Origin: Alphaproteobacteria bacterium UBA2954
Lineage (GTDB): Bacteria > Pseudomonadota > Alphaproteobacteria > Puniceispirillales > Puniceispirillaceae
Direction of reading: 5' to 3'
NCBI GenBank assembly: GCA_002348585.1
Contig: DEBO01000083.1
Location: 1-6,613, forward strand
Length of the DNA: 6,613 nucleotides
In this document: piece by piece, positions 5,816 through 6,613 of the stretch
Layout of the letters: each line of letters opens with the position of its first letter
Position numbering within the stretch: position 1 is the stretch's first letter
The notes under the pieces: model-generated
Seen by the model: only the letters and a program-made list of their open reading frames with translations
What the model was told of the DNA's origin: nothing
The model's database searches: none
Made by a program: the position numbers and the translations under genes

Positions 5816-5823
5816 CAAGAGAT

Positions 5824-6613
5824 ATGCGCCATTTAACCCATCTGCACTACATTGATGTTGTGGCGAGAGAAAAATCGATACGGAAAGCATCAGAGAAATT
5901 AAATATTACCTCTACCGCACTGAACCGACGGATTTTGGCACTCGAAGAAGAGGTTGGGACACCCTTGTTTGAGCGCCTTCCTTCCGGCGTCAGGCTGAAC
6001 ACAGCTGGCGAGTTGTTTATTCAACATATACGCAGCCAAATGACCGATTTGTCACGTGTTCTCTCGCAAATCTCAGATCTCTCTGGTGTGCGTCGTGGTC
6101 ACGTTATCGTCAGTGGAGGGCCCGAGATTTTGTCATCCTTCCTGCCAGGGCAGATCGCGAAGTACCGTCAAGATTTTCAAGCGGTGCAATTTGATGTGTT
6201 GCGTCAAACACCAGAACAGAGCCTGACCGCACTAATAAATTTTGAAATAGATATGGCCTTTATCTTTGACTCTGTGCTGCCTTCTGATCTCGATATTGTA
6301 GCTTCGGTATCACAACCCCTTTTTGCACTGGTTCATAAGGGTCATCCTTTAGCAGAGCAGCAGTTCCTCAAACTTCAGGATTGCTTAGCCTGGCCGATCA
6401 TCTCACCTTTATCTGAAGGCGGCTTGAAAACAATGCTGGAGGTTGGGAGGTTGCGCACAGCCGCAAATCTGCAGACTGTGATAAAGACTGATGAGCCAAA
6501 CTTTATTTCAGATTATATTCGCAATGAAAATGCTATTGGCTTTGCGATTCCGCTTAGCTTTGAGGAAAATAACCAAATTATGACAGGACTAAAATCAATT
6601 GCCATTGATGAAC
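5824..6613 (+). CDS. LysR-type transcriptional regulator (3' end outside window)
   Basis: The frame stays open from ATG 5824 to the window end: 263 residues of a family that is usually about 300, so only the last part of the effector domain is missing. Residues 1-63 form the winged helix-turn-helix: SIRKASEKLNITSTALNRRI (18-37) is the recognition unit, followed by LEEEVGTPLFER (40-51) and VRLNTAGE (56-63), all characteristic of the family. A linker helix covers about 64-88. From Gly92 a periplasmic-binding-protein-like effector domain begins (GHVIVSGGPEILSSFLPGQI), with a second-lobe element ALVHKGHPLAEQ. It is a DNA-binding regulator in the cytosol; its ligand cannot be read from the sequence. 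It diverges from glnK-amtB across a shared 265-nt region, and proteins of this family often control the divergent gene, but that is only an inference; it may serve other targets. Confidence 0.92.
   Translation, partial: MRHLTHLHYIDVVAREKSIRKASEKLNITSTALNRRILALEEEVGTPLFERLPSGVRLNTAGELFIQHIRSQMTDLSRVLSQISDLSGVRRGHVIVSGGPEILSSFLPGQIAKYRQDFQAVQFDVLRQTPEQSLTALINFEIDMAFIFDSVLPSDLDIVASVSQPLFALVHKGHPLAEQQFLKLQDCLAWPIISPLSEGGLKTMLEVGRLRTAANLQTVIKTDEPNFISDYIRNENAIGFAIPLSFEENNQIMTGLKSIAIDE

Noticed and set aside
5626..5832. 68-residue minus-strand open frame across the glnK-lysR intergenic region
   Set aside because: It overlaps the lysR start and the promoter elements, has no recognisable family features, and its composition looks like translated A/T-rich non-coding DNA.

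Overview
This window reads as an ordinary housekeeping stretch of a Gram-negative alphaproteobacterial chromosome. The evidence is a DUF1489 protein (a family largely confined to Alphaproteobacteria), an AmtB with a Sec signal peptide, and the alphaproteobacterial-style glnK-amtB pair. Base composition is moderate and intergenic DNA is AT-rich. A marine SAR116-like lineage would fit, but that is only a guess. I see no insertion sequence, phage gene, tRNA, rRNA or CRISPR array, and no convincing undescribed multi-gene system.

Layout from left to right. (1) At 2-541 (+) is the C-terminal third of a major facilitator superfamily transporter, cut by the window edge. (2) A minus-strand group, read right to left, holds ltaE (low-specificity L-threonine aldolase), mgtE (CBS-domain magnesium channel) and a DUF1489 gene. 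The gaps are 140 and 69 nt with no strong terminator, so partial co-transcription is possible; separate promoters are equally possible. The DUF1489 gene converges on the MFS gene. (3) A minus-strand operon glnK-amtB (30 nt gap) ends in a structured 3' region with a clear intrinsic terminator at 3771-3806. (4) At 5824-6613 (+) is a LysR-type regulator, divergent from glnK and cut by the right edge.

GlnK and AmtB form the classical ammonium uptake module: AmtB conducts ammonium inward, and GlnK senses ATP/ADP, 2-oxoglutarate and (through uridylylation) glutamine, and plugs AmtB when nitrogen is plentiful. The 265-nt region between glnK and lysR is the most information-rich non-coding part. It has two possible sigma-54 (GG-N10-GC) promoters facing glnK, a plausible sigma-70 promoter for lysR, and repeated ATTGTG/TGCA motifs, two of them as a 15-nt direct repeat at 19-bp spacing. 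A related ATTGTG-TGCAAT dyad lies upstream of ltaE. These non-coding features are the main points worth a second look; the genes themselves look intact and conventional.
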